A stretch of 64,000 bases of DNA from Eopsaltria australis (lineage: Eukaryota; Chordata; Aves; Passeriformes; Petroicidae): the NCBI GenBank assembly GCA_034509425.1, contig JAVTVJ010000969.1:124001-188000 (forward strand), given 5' to 3'. A program made the position numbers and the translations under genes. Below are positions 28,501 to 39,272 of the stretch, piece after piece (the first letter of the stretch is position 1; each line of letters opens with the position of its first letter). A model generated the notes under the pieces. The model was not told where the DNA came from. It saw only the letters and a list, made by a program, of their open reading frames with translations, and made no database searches.

Positions 28501-31500
28501 CAAACCAGCACTGGCCTCAGTGCCCAGCTTCCCACTTCATGCACCTCGCCTGGATTTTGGGGCTTTTTCCAGAAAAAAACATACCAGGCACATTCACGAG
28601 CACCTGGAAGGCACCACGAGTGCCACTGGAGCAGCCTGGAGATGTGGAGAGACAGGAGCCTGACACAGGTGAAGCTGAAATCCACAGCAAAGTTGCTCCT
28701 TGCTGGAAACACCAGCAAGGTTGTCACATCATGGGACACATGCACCCCTCAGCTCACATCCCCCAAGGCTTTCCTTCACTATTTCTAAGCAGCAAAGCTT
28801 GCAGCAGGCTGGAGCCACGTGTGGCTCAGACAAGGACAGGATTTTTTCCAGTGGGAATGCTTAGGGAGCATCTTGTTCCTCTGCCACAGCAAACAGAGCA
28901 GGGGCCAGGCACAGAATTGGCTGCAGCAGAACAGGATCCCTGAGCTAACCAGAGGCAGGTGGGAAGGTCACATGCTCAGCTTAACAGAAAAAAAATTGAT
29001 TTTATGGGGGAAAAAACCCAAGTCCAGTGGCAAACACACCAGAAGCAAGCAAGGTGAAGCAAGCAGGGAGCTGCTGCTCCCTCACACGCTGGGTATTGCA
29101 GCTCTGAGTCCCTCCCCTCTGGCCTGTGGTTAATTCAGTTACACCTCTTGGAGCAGTTCACCAGAAGTGGGGAAAGCTGAAATCACTCAACAGCCAGCAA
29201 AATTGTGCAATCAGAGGCAGAGAGGCTTGGACGCCTTGCTTTAGCTCCTTGGGAAAACCATGGCCAAAATTCACCCTCCTAAAACACTGCTTTGTGTTAG
29301 AGGGATTTTTAAATTCCCAAAATGGTATCACAGCCTTGCTCACCCTCAGCTCCATAGCTGATTTTGGGTGTTATGGAGGACAAACATCAGTTTAGGTACC
29401 TGCAGAACCCAATCCCCTTGAAATTGTGGACAACAAACCTCAGATCATCACCAGACCTGTGGTGGTGTGAGTGTGACCACCAGAGTGGCTCCTGGATGGC
29501 CAGGCAGGGAAGTTTCCTGATTACTGGGATGAGGCAAGAGGAATTTCTAAAGAGATAAACCTTGAAATACTCAAGCAACCCAAGAAACACACAGCTGTGA
29601 TGAGAGCAGAACCACAGCACCACGGAGACAAAGCCCTTGGAGGCTCACCAAAACACATCTGTGGGCTTGTTAAAAGCACCTGAGTGACCCTTGTGTCTTG
29701 TCCTCATGGACAACTCAGGAGCTCCAGGAGTTGCTGCTACCTTCACCCACAGGCTTTGGGCAGCTGGCAAACCTGGTACACGTGGCAAAGGAACATGCAG
29801 GGCTACCCTCTTAATGTGGCCCCTGCAGCAGCAACAGATGAGGCCTGGAGAGATGTGAGTGAGTCAGGAAAGACCCTGGCACAGATAAAACCACTGTGGT
29901 CTTTGGGCCAGCGAGATGCCCCTCAACAGGAGCAGAAGGCAAGAGACTTTTTGGCTGTTTTCACCTCTCCAGAGCTGCTGCCTCCGTGTCATGGCAATTG
30001 GGCTAAATAAATCCAGCCAGGCAGAGATGAGCACATTCCCCACGTGATTTGAGTAGGGATGCTCCACTCTGCTCCTCTCCACGACACGGGGGCACTAAGC
30101 CATGCCCAAACCCACCCTCCCTCACTAAGCCATGCCCAAACCCACCCTCCCTCACTAAGCCATGCCCAAACCCACCCTCCCTCACTAAGCCATGCCCAAA
30201 CCCACCCTCCTTCACCATGCAGGAGAAGCAAAGGTGTCACAAGGCACAGCTCAGCAGCTCAGGAGACTGCAAAGGCATTTCAAAGGTACAGGGCTAAAAA
30301 TCCAACCTGGAGACAGGCAGCAAAAGCTCAGCATTAACTCGCTGTGAGGGCGGTGGAAACCTTCCCAAAGTCATGCAGAAACGGAGCAGAGCCAGAGCTT
30401 TTGGCAAGAGCTCCTGCAACGTCAGCAAAAACCAGTGCTCCACCTGATTGACATGCACCAAGGATCAGCTGCTCCAGAGTTCATGGCAATGTGTGTCCTT
30501 CAAAGCCAGCAGAACGGCCTGAAAACCAGAGAGGAGTCCCAAAATCTGGGATTCTGACCTCTTCTCTGATTTTACATTCAGCACCTGGAATTGTCAACAA
30601 TAACACCGTTCAAGGAATTTGCATTTTCACCACTTAATCCCAGGTAGGAGAGCACTAAACCCCTCCTGAACCCAGGGAATGTTCAGGGAAACCCAAGAGA
30701 ACACAAACCACCAGCTTCACAGACCAGGGAAGCTGTGACAGCTCCTGGCTACCATGAGATGCTTGGCCAAGGATGGATTTGAAGTTGTTGGCATTCCTGG
30801 TGTGTTTAGAGTCCACCTGGGCAGCACCAGGAGCCTGCTCTCATCTCACTGCCACCACACACTGCAGCATTTCCTAGAAGGAAACAAGCACTTGAGTGAA
30901 CAAGAGCCTGCACACTGAGCCACAACATGCCCCCCTCCAGTCTTCTGCCCCAACAAAGCCCTAAATCTCTGCAAAAAACAAGGACTAGGCATCACTTTGT
31001 GCAGTAATTTGAGCTGCCCTCTTAGCAGAAGGGGAACTAAGTGGGAAAAGGGAAAATAAACGGTGACAAGGCAGAAGTAGCACTGTCCATGTGTGCAGAA
31101 AGCATCGCCCTGTGAATTGATTTACAGCTCCCAGGGAGGACACAGAGGACAAGCTGTGCACGGGAAATCAAAACCATGCTCCCAATTCCCTTGGAACTGA
31201 AGCAGGGACCCAGCTTCCCAGTGCTGCGCTTTCCCAGCCTCTCCTGAAGCCACCAAGAGCAGAAACCTCTTGGCATCTCTGTGACTGGAGAAGCCAATTT
31301 TGTCTAAGTCAGGTGTTTTGCCTCACTTTTTGCAGTGGAGGCCTGACTTCACACCTCCAAAATTCACAGCAGAGCTACTGCTGATCTCCTCCTAGTACCT
31401 GGAAACCACACAGAGAACCCCACAGGCTGGAATTATCCTCTCCAAGCACGTTTGCCACTTTTTCCATCCCTCATGTCTTTCCAGGAAAATAAGATAAATG

Positions 31501-34474
31501 TCCTGTTCACTGAGGTTTGAGGGATTTGCTTGGAAACAAAGCATTTTTTTCACGTGGATTTGTACAGAATTCACCCACTGCTTGTGCTCAGATCCCCTAT
31601 CCCTAAAATCCAGCAGCACCTGGTAAAAACTGAAATCACAGCCAGGTGCAGTCACAGCCCTGAGTGTCAAACCCTGCCCAGGGCTGTGCTGCTGCTCCTC
31701 TCCTCCCCCATCCAAGGCTGACAAGCACAGGGTGATTTTCCCTAGGCAACTCCATGAAAATAATGCATTTTTCCCTCCTCTTTGGGTCTGCAGCTGAGAA
31801 AAGAAAACCCACACCATCACCATAGACACATCCAAACCCCCCATTCCACACCTGCACTGGTGGTGAAAGTAAGGAGTGTGCAACCCACACTGTGAGGAGG
31901 CTTCTGGAATCGGAGGCAGGATGCTTGGAAAACTCCTCCAAGCCCCATGACACAATTCCAGAGCCAAGGAGTTACTCAAGAGGAGGATGAGGGAGAGTAG
32001 GATTTCCCAGCAAAACGCCACTTGCTCCCTTAACCTGGTACTTTACTCTTGCCACTCACAGGGAAAAAGAGGATCAGGGATTTCAGGCTGAAGTCAGAGA
32101 GGTAAGCACTGGGAAAAACGAGCAGCTCCACAGCCATATCCCTGAGGAAGGAGAACTGCATTCTGGGGAGAAAAAAAGCAGGGTGGCATTTCACCATGGC
32201 CTGAGTTTGGTTTCACTGAGATAGTAGAAATTAATCCATCAGCCTGAAGTAGGCTCCTACACTTCCCTGAGTTTTGCTCTGAACAAGAATGAAGAGGCAG
32301 GATTGGAAAATCCCAAAATTTTCACTGCTGGACCAAGACAGGAGTTGGCAGGGATCAGGCAGGCCAAGGTGTGTTGGCAGAGCATCTTGATTTTTTAGCA
32401 TTTCCAAACGCGATCTTCCAAGGATTTTCTGAATGCAGATAAATTATGTCCAAGCAGTCCTGGGGGGGAAGTTGTATTCCTTACATTACAGGGAAACTGA
32501 GGCAGGAGCATTGCAGAGCATTGTGACAGAGCTCAGAGCAGGCTGAACATCCACTGATTTCCACATAGATACAAGATTATCCTTAAATCTTAGAGGACAA
32601 AAAGGCAAGAGACCAGAGGTGAGGGTCATCCATGGAAGAAAAAAGCTGGGAGAGGTTTGCAGATCCATCCTACACCCCAGAGGCAGTGTCCAGCCATCCT
32701 TTTCTTATTAGCACCAGGAATTCACTCGTGCTGGTCTTCATAAGACAAGTTTCCATGGATGGATCTGTGTCAGGACACACTGCAGAGCACAGGGAAACTC
32801 CTATTCCATAAGGCAGAGGAAACACAACAACTGGAGAAACAGCAGCAAGTCCACACAGCCTTTCCCCCAAAACTTGGGACAAACACAAACGAAACTCCCG
32901 TTGCCTCCTCAAAGGGAGCAGGGGTTCTTTTTCAAGCATGGTTGGAGCTCACATCCTTACAACTCACTCCTTTGGCCTTCCCAAAGATTCCAGCATCCTG
33001 GTCCTCTCCGTGCCTGTCCTGGTCCCCTCTGTGCTGGCTCACAGATGCTTCCACTACCAGGACAGGCTTTAAGGAACCATCCAAGCAGAAACCAGGGCCA
33101 AGGAGAAGGTGAGAGTACACGTGCTCAGAGCCCTGTCTTGAGGGCACATCCCCTGTGTCCGTGGGGAGAATGTCCCAGGTCCTGCCCCTCTATTCCATGC
33201 CCTCCATAGGACATGCCTGGCTGGAGGGAGAACCTCTAGAAAGATGGTTTTAGGCTGGACTCCAAATCCCTCCTGAGCAGAGCCCCAGGAAGAAGGGTCC
33301 CCCCAGTCCCATCCTTTGAAAAGGGGAACCCTGGGTAGGAGAATCCCAGTATATCCCAACCAGCTAAGACCGAGGGTCCTGGGGGTGGCCCCGGCGGTGT
33401 CCCTTTGGCAGGGTGACTCCACACGCCAGATGTGCCACCCCCACCAGCAGAAGGGCTGTGTCCAACCTCACACGCTCAGCACAGGGGGTCTCCAGGGACA
33501 CCCCCAGAAGTGCCCACCTCTGGCAAAGGGGATGCTGGGTGCCCTTGACCCCACATTCCTATCCCAGAGCTCATCAGTATCCCTGCGATGTTTCTTGGGT
33601 GTGGGGGTCTGTAGGATTGTCCCCCAGCCCGTGCCTCAGGCAGGGGGCTCATAGGGACCCATCCTTCAACCCTACACCCATGGCACCCCATGGTCCCCAG
33701 GGGTCCCCTACATCCCTACACCCCTGGGGTCCCCAGGAGGATCCCCCAGCCCTGCACTCGGCAGACACAGCCCCCGGGCAGAGGGGAGTCCCCAGGGCTG
33801 TGCTGGGGCTGTCCCCAGGCCCACAGCCCCGTCCTCAGCCACAGGACAGCCAGGGGTCCCAGAGCTGTCCCCAGCACCAGCTGAGGGGGTCCCCAGGCCC
33901 AGAGCCCTTGCGGAGCAGGGTCCCCAGGCCTGCCCTAGGGCCATCCCCAGGCCCAGAGCCCTTGCGGAGCAGGGTCCCCAGGCCTGCCCTAGGGCCATCC
34001 CCAGGCCCAGAGCCCTTGCGGAGCAGGGTCCCCAGGCCTGCCCTAGGGCCATCCCCAGGCCCACAGCCCTTGCGGAGCAGGGTCGCCAGAGCCACCCCCA
34101 GGCCCACAGCCCCGGCAGAGCCGGGGGAGGGAGCCCCAAGGGCTGTCCTGGGGCTGTCCCCAACCCCACAGCCCCGGCAGAGGGACTGTCCCCCCGGCTG
34201 TCCCCAGCCCCAGCACAGGGGTGTCCCCACTCCCACAAGGGGGTTCCCCAGGGGGTTCCACAGCGCCGCCGCCACAGCACGGCACCGGCCACCGGCCGCC
34301 GCGGCCTCCAGGGCTATGCTGGGGCTGTCCCCAACCCAGGAGTGTCCCCAGGCCGAGTCCCCTCAGCACCGGGGTCCCCGGTGTCCGCAGCCCCCGCCGT
34401 GCCCCCGCTCGCACCTTCTTGACGGAGAGGGAGATGTTCTCCAGGATGCGGTCCTTCACCTCCGCCGGCTCCAT
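10539..34474 (-). CDS. PLEKHM2: PLEKHM2 (SKIP), RUN and PH domain kinesin-1/ARL8 adaptor (20 coding exons, complete)
   Basis: Cytosolic adaptor that joins ARL8 on lysosomes to kinesin-1 light chain and drives lysosomes to the cell periphery. Coding exons: 34474-34415, 24025-23919, 23767-23658, 22551-22452, 21961-21874, 21426-21240, 19058-18999, 16837-16603, 15557-14727, 14462-14393, 14312-14222, 13942-13878, 13585-13497, 12952-12820, 12739-12549, 12250-12185, 11744-11585, 11398-11219, 11130-11014, 10676-10539. All phases join to 1025 aa (human about 1019). The start MEPAEVKDRILENIS matches human. The RUN domain lies in exons 2-5, about residues 21-155. Two W-acidic motifs (LEWDD, W207; RDWED, W236) sit in exons 6 and 7/8. 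Exon 9 is a long disordered acidic exon with a lysine cluster at 319-328 and an EEPPRDR repeat. The PH domain is in exons 15-17, about 770-880. The C terminus ends RDPWC as in human. Intron 1 is 10.4 kb, while introns in the 3' half are mostly 80-550 bases. Confidence 0.95.
14727..15557 (-). CDS. PLEKHM2: PLEKHM2 coding exon 9, long disordered exon
   Basis: The largest PLEKHM2 exon (831 bp) joins in phase on both sides. It opens with a lysine-rich run (AKKKKTGKKKK) that resembles human VTKKKKIGKKKK. It then carries a bird-specific EEPPRDR repeat and the conserved blocks IPEMKDTSMES, QPLSKVMDRLNGQLDP, APMDFYRFTVESP and SLSSAEDSGV. It is probably unstructured and acidic. It joins the N-terminal cargo and kinesin-binding half to the C-terminal PH half. 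Confidence 0.9.
15339..15443 (-). repeat. PLEKHM2: 21-bp coding minisatellite in PLEKHM2 exon 9
   Basis: Five head-to-tail copies of a 21-bp unit start at 15339, 15360, 15381, 15402 and 15423. The plus-strand unit is CTCGGCGGCTCCTCCCTGTC plus C. The first four are identical and the fifth differs at two bases. Because 21 is a multiple of three, the array codes tandem EEPPRDR heptads and preserves frame. Confidence 0.95.
17505..17575 (+). mobile_element. CR1-type LINE 3' end fragment
   Basis: Plus strand reads GAGATGATCTTTAAGGTCCC, TTCCAACCCAAACC and ATGATTCTATGATT, the typical CR1 3' tail. It is short, truncated and lies in PLEKHM2 intron 7. Confidence 0.85.
17786..17845 (-). mobile_element. 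CR1-type LINE 3' end fragment
   Basis: Contains ATGGAATCACTTAGGCTGGA and AAGATCATCGAGTCCAACC, the reverse complement of a CR1 tail. It lies about 210 bases from the plus-strand fragment at 17505 and is in opposite orientation. Confidence 0.8.
18999..19058 (-). CDS. PLEKHM2: PLEKHM2 coding exon 7, 60-bp cassette exon with second W-acidic motif
   Basis: A 60-bp exon, isolated between introns of about 2.2 kb on each side, with a TTTTTGTAG acceptor and a GTGGGA donor. In phase it codes DYDFGDVFPAMQTMPSRDWE. This aligns with human DYDFGDVFP..STDWE, a segment absent from a shorter human isoform as I recall. W236 and the acidic residues that follow across the junction with exon 8 form the second kinesin-light-chain-binding W-acidic motif. 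Skipping keeps frame, because exons 6 and 7 both end in phase 1. Confidence 0.9.
20822..21080 (-). mobile_element. CR1-type LINE fragment in PLEKHM2 intron 6
   Basis: Plus strand has CACAGAATGGTTTGGGTTGG, AGGGACACCTTCCACTATCC, CAAGCCCCGTCCAACCTGGC and AATCTAATCTAAATTTTCC. This is the reverse complement of a CR1 3' region. It is degenerate, with no open frame. Confidence 0.85.
23083..23255. repeat. 45-bp minisatellite in PLEKHM2 intron 3
   Basis: AGGGCAYGGCCCC recurs at 23111, 23156 and 23201, with AGGGCACAGCCCC at 23246: an exact 45-base period over about four copies. Each unit contains a variant of TCCCATCTGCCAGGAATCTT. The copies differ by a few bases. Confidence 0.9.
23335..23540 (+). mobile_element. 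CR1-type LINE fragment in PLEKHM2 intron 3
   Basis: Plus strand reads CACAGGCTGCCCAGGGAAGT, GGTGGAATCACCATCCCTGG, GGTTTAGTGGTGGACATGGC, AGTGCTGGGCTAGTGG and CTCGATGATCTCAGAG. This is a clear CR1 3' region in sense on the plus strand, antisense to PLEKHM2. It follows the 45-bp minisatellite almost directly. Confidence 0.9.
30093..30212. repeat. Perfect 30-bp tandem repeat, 4 copies
   Basis: The unit contains CACTAAGCCATGCCCAAACC followed by CACCCTCCCT. Four copies run head to tail with a fixed 30-base period and essentially no divergence until the last copy (TTCACC instead of CTCACT at its right border). Being a multiple of three, it leaves open frames on several strands, but these are not coding. 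Confidence 0.95.
33887..34085. repeat. 54-bp minisatellite close to PLEKHM2 exon 1
   Basis: AGAGCCCTTGCGGAGCAGGG recurs at 33901, 33955 and 34009, with a variant (ACAGCCC) at 34063: an exact 54-base period over about four copies. It lies in intron 1, inside GC-rich DNA near the promoter. It creates a 534-codon open frame on the plus strand and long shadow frames on the minus strand. Confidence 0.95.
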
Positions 34475-34995
34475 GGCGCCTCCGCCCGCCGCCGCCGCCC
34501 GCCGCGCCCGCCCGGCGCAGGCCGAGCGCCGTCCCGCCCGCCGGGCCCGCTCCGTCCTGCCGGCTCCGTCCTGCCGGCTGCCCCGGCCGGCCCGGGCTGG
34601 CGGCTCCGCGGCGCTCAGCGCGCCATGGCCGGGCGCGGGGGCGAGCGGGCCCCGCGGGAGCACAGCGGAGCCGAGCCGCGCTGGGGCCGCGCTCCGCCGG
34701 GAACTGAGGTCACGGGGAGGGAGGGAGGGACGGAGGGAGGGAGCGAGCGGCGCTGCCCGCCCCGGGCCGGCAACGGGACCGCCCCGGGCCGGCAACGGGA
34801 CCGCCCCCGGCCGGCAACCGGACCGCCCCGCCCGGGGACGCGGAACCGGCACAGCCCGGCCGAGCCGAGCCGAGCCGAAGGGGGCCGAACGGGGCCGAGC
34901 GGCGCCGAAGGAAGCCGAAGCCAGGACGGCCGAGCCCAACCCGGCCGAACAGAGCCGAGTGAAGCCGAACACAGCCGAGGCCGGCCCGCCCCAAT
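34475..34995 (-). promoter_or_regulatory. PLEKHM2: CpG island and 5' UTR of PLEKHM2
   Basis: Extremely CG-dense sequence (CGCCCGCC, GGCCGGC, CCGCCCGGGG) runs upstream of the PLEKHM2 start codon. No TATA box is seen. The distal part, about 34855-34985, is a decayed array of the hexamer GCCGAR (GCCGAG, GCCGAA). Such an island could also fire transcripts to the right, but I see no plus-strand gene. Confidence 0.7.
34855..34985. repeat. Degenerate GCCGAR hexamer array in the CpG island
   Basis: GCCGAG and GCCGAA recur many times, partly in exact six-base steps (GCCGAGCCGAGCCGAGCCGA) and partly with inserted bases. Confidence 0.8.
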
Positions 34996-35014
34996 GGCGC
35001 CCGCGGCCGGACCG

Positions 35015-35460
35015 TGAGGGGAGATGGCGGTGGATCCCTCATGAGCCCCTGAGGGGAGATGGCGTTGGGGACAGTTGAGGGGATGTGAGGGGATAGTGAG
35101 GGGATGTGCCACTGCGGACAGTGAGGGAAGGTGGCACTGGGTCCATCACAGCCCAGGGCTCAGTGAGGGGACATGAGGGGAGATGGTGTTGGGGACAGTG
35201 GTGGCATACAGGGAGGTGGCACTGGCTCCCTCACAGCGCTGGGATTAGTGATGGGATGTGGGGGGAGATGGCACTGGGGGCACTGAGGGACATGAGGGGA
35301 GATGGCCTTGGCTCTGTCGTGACCCTGAGCTCAGTGAGGGGAGATGGCGTTTGGGACTCCCATGACATCGTGAGGGGACACGAGAAGGTGGCATTGGTTC
35401 TCTCACAGCAAGGAGGGATGTGAGGGGGATAAGGGGAGATGGTGCTGGTTCCCCCGCAGG
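35015..35460. repeat. Degenerate GAGGGGAGATGGC repeat beside the CpG island
   Basis: Variants of TGAGGGGAGATGGCGTTGGG recur through this stretch at irregular spacing, joined by GGATGTGAGGGG and CCCTCACAGC. It is an old minisatellite. Each unit carries a GATGGC core. Confidence 0.75.
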
Positions 35461-36504
35461 CCAGGGGACAGGAAGGGACAGTGCTGTTGGGTGGACACAC
35501 AGTGGGTTTGGGGACATGAGGTGCCCAGCCCTCTGAGCCTGCAGCTTTGCTGCACTTTGGGGTGCTGTGATGAGGGAAAAATGGGGGATCCCTGTGGCAC
35601 CCCACCACCTCGGGCTTCAGCACCGCTTCCTTCAGTTCTGCTCCACCAACCTGAAATGGGGGATCCAGCTCTTTGCTGGGTCCCTGTGCTGGGTGGCACC
35701 ATGGATCCAAAAATGGACCACGTTGTTCCAGCCCAAGCCTCCATCGGTGAGAAAAGTTCCTAAAAACCTCAAATACAAGCCCCACTCTCCATCACAGGAC
35801 AGAGACAGGAGGTGGTGCAAAGACTTAAGATAAATTATAAAAACCTGAGGCTGAGGTGAAGGGTTGTGACTCGGGGCTGGCTTAGTGCCTGCATCACCCG
35901 ACCCTGGTAACAAAATGGAACCGAAAGTAAAAGCAATTAAAACTCGTGAAAGCCAGCAGCTTCCAGGAGCACATTCTCTGCCATTCCCACCCCTTCCTCT
36001 GTAAATAACCTGCTGACAGGACAGGGCTGAGCAAGGGCTTGGATGGAAAAATCACGCCAGGCCAAGCCTGCTCTTTCCCTGCAGGAATGGCCCAGCCAGT
36101 TTAACAGCTTTGGAAACCACGGGAGAAACTCCCAGGGAAGGGAAGGGTTAGGGTTAGAACAGAGCCAAACCAAAAACTTTCCCCAGCTCCCCACCAGCCT
36201 CTGGAAAAGCAGAAACACTGCATTCAGGGAGATCCCATGGATCAGAGCTTGTCTTGGGATGTGGGGAGGAAGGCGACTCTCTCCTGCTGAACTGGGGGGG
36301 AATGGAGCAAATCCTGAGCCTGAAACATCCAAGCCTGATCCCCAACTAGTCAGCTCCTTTTAAAGCCACCCAACAGATCCCACACACCAGCTTTTTCTTT
36401 CCTGGTGAATTTTAGGATTTAAAGCATAAAGTTCAAGGCAAATGAGCTGTACAGAACCAGCAGGTACGTGCACCCATTTGCATTCCAGGTGCACCATCTA
36501 CACC

Positions 36505-36570
36505 TGTATAATCCCGTGGGGGTTGGAATGAGCTTTAAGGTCCCTTCCAACCCAAACCACTCTGGGATCC
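36505..36570 (+). mobile_element. CR1-type LINE 3' end fragment
   Basis: Contains TGGAATGAGCTTTAAGGTCC and CTTCCAACCCAAACCACTC, a CR1 tail in plus orientation. Confidence 0.8.
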
Positions 36571-37974
36571 TCTGGTGGAACAGACTTCCTGGTGTCCTGC
36601 TGTTTTCCTGAATGTTTTGAATGCCCCGAGTATTTGTTTTACTTCGAGTAAAACGAGTTGGTTATAATACCTTAAAGCACCCACCACAAAATTATGGATT
36701 TACATGGAAAACTCCCCACTCCCAGCATTTAGACAGCTCCCATTCTCCTTGGAAAATCTTGGGAGGATCCATCCCACTCCTGCCACATGCTGGGTTGCTT
36801 CCCACCCTTTTCCCAAAAGATTTTTAACTCTTTGCTCAATATTTGCAGCCCAAAGTTGGCACGGAGAACATGATCCCCAAGGAGAAGAGCCATCAGGCAC
36901 TTGTCATGGATGGAGAGTGAGGAAGGACAGAGCGAGCCAGGGAGGGGAATCACCTCCTGCAGCAAGGTGTGTTATGTGCAATACAATCCCAGGATACCAC
37001 CTGATGCAGTGCAGTCATAGGGCACCTCAGTAATGCTGATCCGGGGGGAAATTAAAGAGGCACAAGAAACATTTCAGCAGTAGCAGAGTGGATTCCAGCA
37101 GGAAAAAAAGTTAGTATTAGGAAAATCATGGAAGGAACTGCAGGGTTATAAGGGTAAGTCAACAGTAAGTCCTGTGAGCACACCTCCATTTCCACAGCCA
37201 GGCACAAGTGGGTTGGTTTTAAACCCCTTCCCATTTCCATTTGTTATCAAGGAGACTAGGAACCAGACATTCCTTTGGCAGTGGCTGTTGGGAGGGATTT
37301 CAGTCACCAGCCACTCACATCCTTGCGTTTGACTCAGTGCTTTCTTGCCAATCGTGAGAGCACCCTGTAATTAGCAGGCGTGGTTGTTAGAGGTAATTAT
37401 GTCAAAGTGGAGTGGTTACACTTCCGGGGGTCCGGCACCCCCAGGGAATGAGGCAGGGCAGATAATCCATGTAAGGTCACAGTGAATCAAAAGCCAGGTG
37501 GGCCAACAGGATTTCCCAAATCCCATTCTGGTGTCAAACTGCCCAAAAAGTGGTTACTTTGGCAAAGCCTCACCAGGTACGTGCTCAGACCTGGGAGTGC
37601 AGAGAGGCCGGGCAGGGGCTGATGGCAGGCACTGCGGAATTCCTGAGCAATGGCTCAGTGCTGTTCCTCCTGCTGACCATTCCCTGAACTATTCTGAGGC
37701 AGGAAACTGCATGAAGGAACACTCACCTCTCTGCATCCCACTCTTGCTCTTAATGCAGCCGCTGCATCCACGTGACTGCTCAGAAAACCTTCAGTTGTTA
37801 TTTTTAAACTTCAGATCTCTGTGGGAAGTTTTTAGGAGAGACATCTACTCCTAAAGGCCCACAAAGGATAACCAAGGAAAACACGAACTTGGAGTGCACA
37901 TTATTGCACAGGGCCTCACCCTCTCTTGGCTGTATAAAGGTGCAGATTTCAGGGTGCCAATGCCCCAGTCCATG

Positions 37975-38145
37975 GGATCCCAGAATCGTTTGGGTTGGAA
38001 GGGACCTTAAAGTTCATCCCATTCTACCCCTGCCATGGGCTGGGACACCTTCCACTATCCCAGGCTGCTCCAAGCCCCATCCACCCCAGCCTTGGACACT
38101 TCCAGGGATGGGGCAGCCACAACCTGCCCTTGTTCAACTCCAGGA
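37975..38145 (-). mobile_element. CR1-type LINE fragment
   Basis: Plus strand reads AGAATCGTTTGGGTTGGAAG, GACACCTTCCACTATCCCAG and CTTGGACACTTCCAGGGATG, the reverse complement of a CR1 3' region. It is truncated. Confidence 0.85.
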
Positions 38146-39266
38146 CATCAGGCTAATTCAGACTGGGACAATCCCAGACATGAACACAACTGTGCCATTA
38201 ATAATAATTTTTATACATTCCCAAAATAAAACCATCTTCATCAACCAGAACAAACAAGGCCCAAGTGCTCAAAATAGTTCAGAACCAGAGCGTTCAGTCC
38301 TTAAATCATCTCTCCCAGCAGAAATCACAGCAAGCCTTTGGCCAACGTATGATGGGACTGTAGCAGCCCCACACATCAAACCTTCCCTTTTCCCACCCTG
38401 AGACCTGAATTCAAAATGTAGTTTTGTCTCATAATCAATGACCTCACTTAGCTCCAACAGTGACACCAGCATCACGTGCAGAGCTCTGAACATGTGAGCA
38501 GGAAACCACTGCCCAGTTTGTCACAGCCACTGAATCATAACCCACTGTGTTTGTCTCTCTCACCTGGCACCAGCACCGACAGCTCTGGTCAGCAGGGATT
38601 TAAGATGGCCAAAACCTCAGTGCTGTCTCAAGGAAAAGTGGAAGTTTTTCTGGATCTGAAAAAGGAATTGCTCCTCCATGGGAGGACCTCAGGTTAGTGA
38701 CTATGCCCCAAGTTTCAGAGGAGGAATATCCTCTGCTCCTCCCTTCTAAAAGCTGTTCTACTACATGACACGAAGAGAATGTGGACTTCAGAAAAGCCAT
38801 TTCTAACTAAAAGTCTTATGAGCTTTCCAGGGATTTAAATGCCAATTTTTTTAATGTCCCAAGAAATTAGCTTCCAGCTCCAGAAAAATAAAACCATCAG
38901 CTAATTGGGCTGGAAATGAGGTATTTAGGTAGGAGACAAGGAGTGTCCCGTTCACTTTCCCAGCAGACAGGACCTGGCCAAGTGCTACATTTTGTGTTTA
39001 CTCTGATGCTCTTCCAAGTCCTCCAGGAAGGACCCAACAGCCTGTCCCCAAAGAAAGGGAATACAGGAATTTCTTATGCCTGTTCTCAGGTCCTCCCAAC
39101 TGGAATAATTTTACCCATAGATTTCTACTCATTATGTTCAAAATGGCAACATTTATATAAAGGAAAATCCATTGGCTTTGGGAAAAAAGGCAGAGAAGGA
39201 TTTGAGTGCAGAGCTGCCAACCTCAGAAATACAGACAGACCAACCAAGCAACATTATGATAAAGTG

Positions 39267-39272
39267 TTTATT
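39267..39272 (-). terminator. DDI2: Distal poly(A) signal candidate for DDI2/RSC1A1
   Basis: AATAAA on the minus strand, 4.2 kb past the shared stop codon and followed by a T-rich/A-rich stretch. It would define a long 3' UTR. The assignment is inferred from position only. Confidence 0.45.

Larger units (their letters stand above)
24026..34414 (-). other. PLEKHM2: PLEKHM2 intron 1 (10.4 kb)
   Basis: A single large intron separates the 20-codon first coding exon from the RUN-domain exons. I found no convincing exon inside it. Landmarks are an AT dinucleotide run near 24683-24705, a perfect 30-bp tandem array at 30093-30212 and a 54-bp minisatellite ending about 330 bases from exon 1. Open frames in it lack similarity to anything I recognise. 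Confidence 0.75.
35461..39250. other. Intergenic region between PLEKHM2 promoter and DDI2 3' UTR
   Basis: No gene recognised. It contains two CR1 fragments (36505-36570 and 37975-38145) and otherwise single-copy-looking DNA. The open frames are short and without recognisable similarity. Confidence 0.6.

Noticed and set aside
30093..30212. Regular repeats resembling a CRISPR array
   Set aside because: The copies abut directly with no spacers, and the context is a vertebrate intron. It is an ordinary tandem repeat.
33413..35017. 534-codon open frame on the plus strand
   Set aside because: It runs through the 54-bp minisatellite and the GCCGAR array, is dominated by Pro/Gly/Arg repeats, and crosses PLEKHM2 exon 1 in antisense. 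It is a composition artefact.
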